Below are positions 60,060-64,000 of a stretch of 64,000 nt of DNA, piece by piece. Source of the DNA: Candidimonas nitroreducens (GTDB lineage Bacteria > Pseudomonadota > Gammaproteobacteria > Burkholderiales > Burkholderiaceae_B); NCBI RefSeq assembly GCF_002209565.1, contig NZ_NJIH01000007.1:310001-374000 (forward strand). Direction: 5' to 3'. Position 1 is the stretch's first letter. Each line of letters opens with the position of its first letter. A model generated the notes under the pieces. That model searched no databases. It was not told the origin of the DNA and saw only the letters and a list, made by a program, of their open reading frames with translations. The position numbers and the translations under genes were made by a program.

Positions 60060-60139
60060 TGACTGAAATTATAGTGTGCTATTAACCAACATTATAGTAC
60101 TTAGCCGACCACTATTTAGTGTAGTGACACGGGGGGTTC
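60060..60139. promoter_or_regulatory. Divergent promoter/operator region of the GntR gene and the oxidoreductase gene
   Basis: This AT-rich 80-base region contains two ATTATAGT copies (60068-60075 and 60091-60098), which are TATAAT -10 elements on the minus strand, and an inverted repeat CACTA-tt-TAGTG (60110-60121). A related TAGT-N9-ACTA repeat occurs in the promoter at 53774-53802, making TAGTG-type repeats candidate operators of the GntR protein. Confidence 0.45.
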
Positions 60140-61129
60140 ATGAAAGCAGTCCAGATCAACAGGTACGGCGGCACCGATGCTCTTTGCGTTGTCGACCGGG
60201 ATATTCCCGCCGCGGGGCCGGGCGAAGTGCTCGTCAAGGTCGCGTATGCGGGAGTGAACTTCACGGATATCTATCGGCGCCAGGGGGACTATGCGCGGTC
60301 GGATACCTATCTCACCAAACTCCCGCTGGTTCTCGGTATCGAAGGCGGGGGCAGGATCGACAGCATCGGGGAAGGGGTCACGGGCCTGGTACCCGGTGAT
60401 CGAGTCGTCTTTTTTGTGCCCAACGGTGCCTATGCCGAATACGCGGTGGCGAATGCCAGCAGGGTAGCCCGCGTGCCCGATGACATCGACTTGGATAGTG
60501 CCGTGGCTTTGATGATCCAGGGGCTGACCGCACACTACTTGACGCATTCTGCATATGACCTGAAGACGGGAGACCAGTGCCTGGTGCATGCCGGTGCAGG
60601 AGGCGTCGGCCAATTGCTCGTACAGATCGCCAAGCTGAAAGGTGCGCAGGTTCTGACGACAGCCGGCAGCGATGCCAAGTTAGACATCGTGCGTCGGCTG
60701 GGCGCCGATCTGGCCATTCCGTACCGCCAGACAGACTTCCGTGAGGCGGTGATGCAAGCCACTGCGGGACGCGGAGTCGACGTTGTCTATGACTCGGTTG
60801 GCAAGGACACCTTGCGCGGCTCCCTACGGTCGCTGCGTACGCGCGGTCTCTGTGTACTGTTCGGCCATTCATCAGGGATAGTCGACTCGATTGCGCCGAT
60901 GGAACTGGCCGAAGCAGGGTCGGTATTCCTGACGCGGCCTCACATGGAGCACTATGTAGCGACGCAGGAAGAGTTCCAAGGGCGGATGAGAGACCTTTTC
61001 ACCTGGCTCGCCACAGGCCAACTGAAAGTTCCGATGGATCGAAAACTGCCGCTGCAATGTGTTGCGCAAGCCCATGATCTGCTTGAAGCGCGTGCAACTG
61101 CCGGAAAATTGCTGTTGAGCTGCGACTGA
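60140..61129 (+). CDS. Zinc-independent quinone oxidoreductase (QOR/MDR family)
   Basis: A 329-residue NADPH-dependent medium-chain reductase. Motifs: VAYAGVNFTDIYRRQGDY, LPLVLGIEGGGRIDSIGEGV, the cofactor loop VHAGAGGVGQLLVQIAKLKG and GVDVVYDSVGKDTL. No structural or catalytic zinc cysteines, as in QorA. A strong GGGGGG run precedes the ATG. Divergent from the GntR gene, it may reduce an unsaturated intermediate of the block's pathway or simply be a detoxifying enzyme. Confidence 0.9.
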   Translation: MKAVQINRYGGTDALCVVDRDIPAAGPGEVLVKVAYAGVNFTDIYRRQGDYARSDTYLTKLPLVLGIEGGGRIDSIGEGVTGLVPGDRVVFFVPNGAYAEYAVANASRVARVPDDIDLDSAVALMIQGLTAHYLTHSAYDLKTGDQCLVHAGAGGVGQLLVQIAKLKGAQVLTTAGSDAKLDIVRRLGADLAIPYRQTDFREAVMQATAGRGVDVVYDSVGKDTLRGSLRSLRTRGLCVLFGHSSGIVDSIAPMELAEAGSVFLTRPHMEHYVATQEEFQGRMRDLFTWLATGQLKVPMDRKLPLQCVAQAHDLLEARATAGKLLLSCD

Positions 61130-61669
61130 GCTAAGAAATGTCTGCACTGTTCAATCTGAGGCGTACACTGCTGGACAGTGAAGAATTTAGTGCTCAACCG
61201 CGTCGGTCAAGCGGTGACAAAATCGAAGCCAGGATCACTTGCTCGTGTCGAAGTAGCCCAGCCCAACGGTTTGAGGCTTCGATCGGGGATAGAACACCCT
61301 TGATGCTGATGCAGCATTCTTATTTTCATAGTCGATCGAGCAACGGCGGGCAATCATGCCAGTGACGCTCACGCTGCCATCTTTATGAGTGGCGACGATC
61401 AGCGCAAAACCGTCCCGCTATGGCCTGATATGTCATCGGTTCCCAAAGCCCGGAGCCATAACCCCAGTTGCTCGGAACCACGAATTTGCCGAGAAAATTC
61501 GGCCATGCAGTATCAGGCCTGGATCCTGATGGCATGGGTAAGTCTGTCGTTTCTAAAAGTAGACGTTCCCTGGTACGGCCGTGGTAAAATTCTTCGAACT
61601 AACATGGAAACTCAGTTCGGAAGGCCTCGGACTGGTTCTTACTTTTTAATTCAATACTTTGGTCTGTCC

Positions 61670-61720
61670 ATGACCCGTACCGCTTCGACCAACATCGCTC
61701 TGTGGTGGCGCTTCCAATAG
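61670..61720 (+). CDS. Candidate second trp leader peptide (16 residues, tandem Trp)
   Basis: The short frame MTRTASTNIALWWRFQ ends in two adjacent Trp codons (61703-61708) followed by Arg, Phe, Gln and stop, closely paralleling the W-W-R-T-S end of E. coli TrpL and the 'TQNISIWWW' style of rhizobial leaders. It lies 404 bases upstream of trpG. A hairpin spans its stop codon (61709-61726). The ribosome site is weak, so translation is unproven; an extended -10 lies about 80 bases upstream. Coincidence is possible, but the location upstream of the detached trpGDC genes makes it notable. Confidence 0.5.
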   Translation: MTRTASTNIALWWRFQ

Positions 61721-61807
61721 GAAGCGGCATGTCGTTTGCGGTTTCAACCGCACCTTGCCGCCGTACCGGCAGGCAAGGTTTCAAGAAGGCTTCCCCGGCA
61801 CGGCGGC
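61709..61807 (+). promoter_or_regulatory. Attenuator-like set of mutually exclusive hairpins upstream of trpG
   Basis: CGCTTCC-aata-GGAAGCG (61709-61726) starts right after the two Trp codons and contains the stop codon. GGAAGC (61720-61725) could instead pair with GCTTCC (61789-61794). CCTTGCC (61753-61759) pairs with GGCAAGG (61772-61778), or GCCGCCGT (61757-61764) with ACGGCGGC (61800-61807). No T-tract follows any of these stems, so an intrinsic terminator is not evident. Confidence 0.45.
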
Positions 61808-62124
61808 TCCAAGATTTGAGGAGATTGCCCGATGCCCTTAGCACACCAGTCCCATCTTCGAGTTGACACTCTGCGCGCCGCGTTGTTGCGGAGCGTGAGT
61901 CTGGTCGACTTGTCTCCGCACTTGACCCCGCGATACGAACTCAGACGTTTCATCGGCATGCCTCGGTGGCGCGGCTTTCGGCCCCTCCCAAAACCCGTTG
62001 CAGCCCTGTGCCGCCCCCCTGTCCGCACTTCGCCCACCGCGATCGACTATCGATGTGTGTAATGAAGCGTGTAATGACGAGCGTGCCCAATGAAATCGAC
62101 CAATAAAATCAAGGATTTACAAGA

Positions 62125-62691
62125 ATGAAACTTCTGATGCTCGACAACTACGATTCCTTCACCTACAACCTGGTTCAGTATTTCGGCGAGCTGGGCGAGA
62201 CCGTGAAGGTGGTGCGCAATGACCAAGCCACGGTGGCCGAACTGGCCGCCCTGCAGCCCGACCGCATCTGCATCTCGCCCGGCCCCTGCTCGCCGGCCGA
62301 GGCCGGCGTCTCGGTGGAACTGATTCGCCACATGGCCGGCAAGGTGCCGATACTGGGGGTCTGCCTGGGCCACCAGGCCATAGGCGCGGCCTACGGCGGC
62401 GAGATCGTGCGGGCCAAGGAAATCATGCACGGCAAGACCTCGCCCATCACGCACCGCGGCACGGACGTCTTCGCCGGCCTGCCTTCGCCCTATACGGTGA
62501 CCCGCTACCACTCGCTGGCCATCGCGCGCGACGGCCTGCCCGAGTGCCTGGAGATCACCGCCGAAACCGCCGACGGCGAGATCATGGGGGTGCGTCACAA
62601 GACCCTGCCCGTCTATGGGGTACAGTTTCATCCGGAGTCCATACTGAGCGAGCATGGCCACGCCCTGCTGCGCAACTTCCTTACGCTATGA
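62125..62691 (+). CDS. trpG: Anthranilate synthase component II (glutamine amidotransferase)
   Basis: A 188-residue class I amidotransferase that supplies ammonia to TrpE. Catalytic residues: [19 protein letters not shown] (Cys) and [16 protein letters not shown] (His, Glu). N-terminal [20 protein letters not shown] and [13 protein letters not shown] are diagnostic of TrpG/PabA. It starts the trpG-trpD-trpC unit with short overlaps. In many relatives it directly follows trpE; here 21 kb intervene. Confidence 0.97.
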   Translation: MKLLMLDNYDSFTYNLVQYFGELGETVKVVRNDQATVAELAALQPDRICISPGPCSPAEAGVSVELIRHMAGKVPILGVCLGHQAIGAAYGGEIVRAKEIMHGKTSPITHRGTDVFAGLPSPYTVTRYHSLAIARDGLPECLEITAETADGEIMGVRHKTLPVYGVQFHPESILSEHGHALLRNFLTL

Positions 62692-62705
62692 ACGAGAACA
62701 AGACC

Positions 62706-63737
62706 ATGACCATCACTGCCGCCGAAGCCCTGACTCGCTGTATCGAGCACCGCGAAATTTTCCACGACGAAATGCTGCACCTGATGCGCACACTGATGCG
62801 CGGCGAGATGTCGCCGCAGATCGCCAGCGCGCTGCTGATGGGCCTGCGGGTCAAGAAAGAAACCGTGGGCGAGATTACCGCCGCGGCCCAGGTCATGCGC
62901 GAATTCGCGCTGCCCGTAGCAACGCCCTACCCCGACCAGCTGCTGGACATGTGCGGCACCGGCGGCGACGGCTCGCACACCTTCAATATTTCCACCGCGG
63001 CGATGTTCGTGGCCGCCGCCGCGGGCGTCAAGATCGCCAAGCACGGCAACCGCAGCGCCTCGTCGTCCTCGGGCAGCGCCGACGTACTGGAGGCGCTGGG
63101 CGCCGGCGTCATGCTCAGTCCCGAGCAGGTGGCCGAGAGCATAGAGCGCACCGGCATCGGTTTCATGTTCGCGCCGGCCCACCACGGCGCCATGAAGAAT
63201 GTGGCGGCGGTGCGCAAGGAACTGGCGGTGCGCACGATCTTCAATATTCTGGGGCCGCTGACCAACCCCGCCAACGCCGCCAACCAGCTCATGGGCGTGT
63301 TCCACGCCGACCTGGTGGGCATACAGGTGCGGGTGCTGCAGCGCCTGGGATCCAAGCACGTGCTGATCGTACACGGCAAGGACGGCATGGACGAAGCCTC
63401 GCTGGGCGCCTCCACGCTGGTGGGCGAACTGAAGGACGGCCAGGTGCGCGAATACGAGATCCATCCCGAGGACTTCGGCATGTCGATGGTGTCGAACCGC
63501 TCGATCAAAGTCGCCAACCGCGAAGACTCGGCGCAGATGCTGCTGGAAGCGCTGAACAACGTGCCGGGCACCGCCCGTGATATCGTAGGCCTGAACGCCG
63601 GCCTGGCCATTTATGCGGGCAATAAGGCCGAGTCGATCCAGGACGGCCTGAAGCAGGCTTTCGAGCTTATCGCCAACGGGGCGGGCCGGGCCAAGCTGCA
63701 GGAGTTCTGCACGTATACACGGAAGATCGCCGCATGA
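62706..63737 (+). CDS. trpD: Anthranilate phosphoribosyltransferase
   Basis: A 343-residue enzyme that joins anthranilate to PRPP. Motifs: [19 protein letters not shown] (PRPP-binding GTGGD), [60 protein letters not shown] and [13 protein letters not shown]. Start at 62706 (MTITAAEAL) gives normal length; the ATG at 62688 (MNENKTM) overlaps the trpG stop as ATGA and is also possible. The 3' end overlaps trpC by ATGA. Confidence 0.96.
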   Translation: MTITAAEALTRCIEHREIFHDEMLHLMRTLMRGEMSPQIASALLMGLRVKKETVGEITAAAQVMREFALPVATPYPDQLLDMCGTGGDGSHTFNISTAAMFVAAAAGVKIAKHGNRSASSSSGSADVLEALGAGVMLSPEQVAESIERTGIGFMFAPAHHGAMKNVAAVRKELAVRTIFNILGPLTNPANAANQLMGVFHADLVGIQVRVLQRLGSKHVLIVHGKDGMDEASLGASTLVGELKDGQVREYEIHPEDFGMSMVSNRSIKVANREDSAQMLLEALNNVPGTARDIVGLNAGLAIYAGNKAESIQDGLKQAFELIANGAGRAKLQEFCTYTRKIAA

Positions 63738-64000
63738 ACGACATTCTTGCCAGAATACTGGAAACCAAGCGGATCGAAGTCGCCACTGCGCGCCAGATGC
63801 GCAGCGAGGCCGATCTGCTGCGCGAGGCCAAGAGCCGCAAGGATTTGCGCGGCTTCGGCCGCGCCATCGAAGAAAAAATCGCCCAAGGCAAGCCCGGCGT
63901 CATCGCCGAGATCAAGAAGGCCTCGCCGTCCAAGGGCGTGATCCGCGAGCATTTCGTGCCGGCCGAGATCGCCACGTCGTATGCCGCCCACGGCGCGGCC
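63734..64000 (+). CDS. trpC: Indole-3-glycerol phosphate synthase, partial
   Basis: The first 89 residues of Trp[21 protein letters not shown], then [20 protein letters not shown] and [20 protein letters not shown], containing the catalytic Lys of the first barrel strand and the S-P-S-K-G phosphate/substrate motif. It starts with an ATGA overlap with trpD and runs off the right edge of the window. Confidence 0.96.
   Translation, partial: MNDILARILETKRIEVATARQMRSEADLLREAKSRKDLRGFGRAIEEKIAQGKPGVIAEIKKASPSKGVIREHFVPAEIATSYAAHGAA

Larger units (their letters stand above)
61130..62124. other. 1-kb non-coding stretch upstream of trpG
   Basis: I find no credible full gene here. Frames at 61138-61365, 61385-61720, 61832-62062 (plus) and 61599-61844, 61744-62037 (minus) show no recognisable domain. 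An extended -10 (TGGTAAAAT, 61582-61590) precedes the short leader-like frame at 61670-61720. From 61832 to 62062 a 76-codon frame opens but has no family resemblance. Just before trpG an AAGGA ribosome site is present. Confidence 0.5.

Noticed and set aside
61832-62062. A 76-codon frame just upstream of trpG (MPLAHQSHLRVD...)
   Set aside because: No ribosome site, no recognisable domain and Pro/Arg-rich composition; treated as non-coding.
1-64000. CRISPR arrays, tRNA and rRNA genes, prophage or integrase genes
   Set aside because: No regularly spaced repeats, cloverleaf-like or rRNA-like segments, or integrase motifs were noticed on reading; the short tandem repeats present are not CRISPR-like.

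Overview
The window is a high-GC beta-proteobacterial chromosome segment, most likely from an Alcaligenaceae member (Bordetella / Achromobacter / Pusillimonas type). I infer this from three things: the abundance of Bug (TctC-family) periplasmic receptors, the apaG-rpe-gph-trpE gene order, and the style of the housekeeping genes. No rRNA, tRNA or CRISPR array was recognised.

Layout. 1-7.6 kb: an accessory aromatic-catabolism block of visibly lower GC. It holds a branched-chain-type ABC importer (permease cut by the window edge, plus binding protein), a flavin reductase with a group D flavin monooxygenase, two RidA-family proteins, a 4-hydroxyphenylpyruvate dioxygenase-like enzyme, an extradiol dioxygenase and a Crp/Fnr-family regulator. 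Three promoters here share a TGTATC-N4-GATACA palindrome at a fixed distance from a -10-like hexamer, so the block looks like one regulon. 7.8-13.4 kb: an SDR divergent from a GntR/Bug/DapA-like/TauE-like/enolase-superfamily operon. 13.4-24.2 kb: mixed core genes (PLP lyase/synthase, BoxD/PaaZ-type aldehyde dehydrogenase, GNAT, a nitrobindin-like protein, infA, and a stand-alone 2-oxoacid dehydrogenase E1 divergent from an Lrp-type regulator). 24.2-31.5 kb: an iron-acquisition block (Sel1 protein, TonB receptor, PiuC, PepSY reductase-like protein) with two Fur-box-like sites, plus an MFS transporter. 31.7-39.1 kb: core genes (2-hydroxyacid dehydrogenase, Ohr, DsbC-like, UbiH-like, MltA, ApaG, Rpe, Gph).

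39.1-64 kb: tryptophan biosynthesis genes split by about 21 kb. trpE (39.4-40.9 kb) follows a classical attenuator with a W-R-W-W leader peptide, while trpG-trpD-trpC starts only at 62.1 kb. The intervening DNA has two parts. The first (41.1-52.8 kb, high GC) holds small catabolic operons with four Bug receptors, two overlapping LysR genes and a candidate LysR operator found in front of two of the operons. The second (53-61.1 kb, lower GC) begins with a decayed IS5-type transposase fragment and carries an enolase-superfamily enzyme, a TauD/TfdA-type dioxygenase, a complete TctCAB tripartite transporter, a GntR regulator and a quinone oxidoreductase. About 400 bases upstream of trpG lies a second short reading frame ending W-W-R-F-Q with an attenuator-like hairpin, so the separated trpGDC genes may have their own tryptophan-sensing leader.

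The most interesting points are the split trp genes with two candidate leader peptides, the three-promoter Crp/Fnr regulon at the left end, and the LysR operator linking two catabolic operons. GC statements are visual impressions; nothing was computed or searched against databases.
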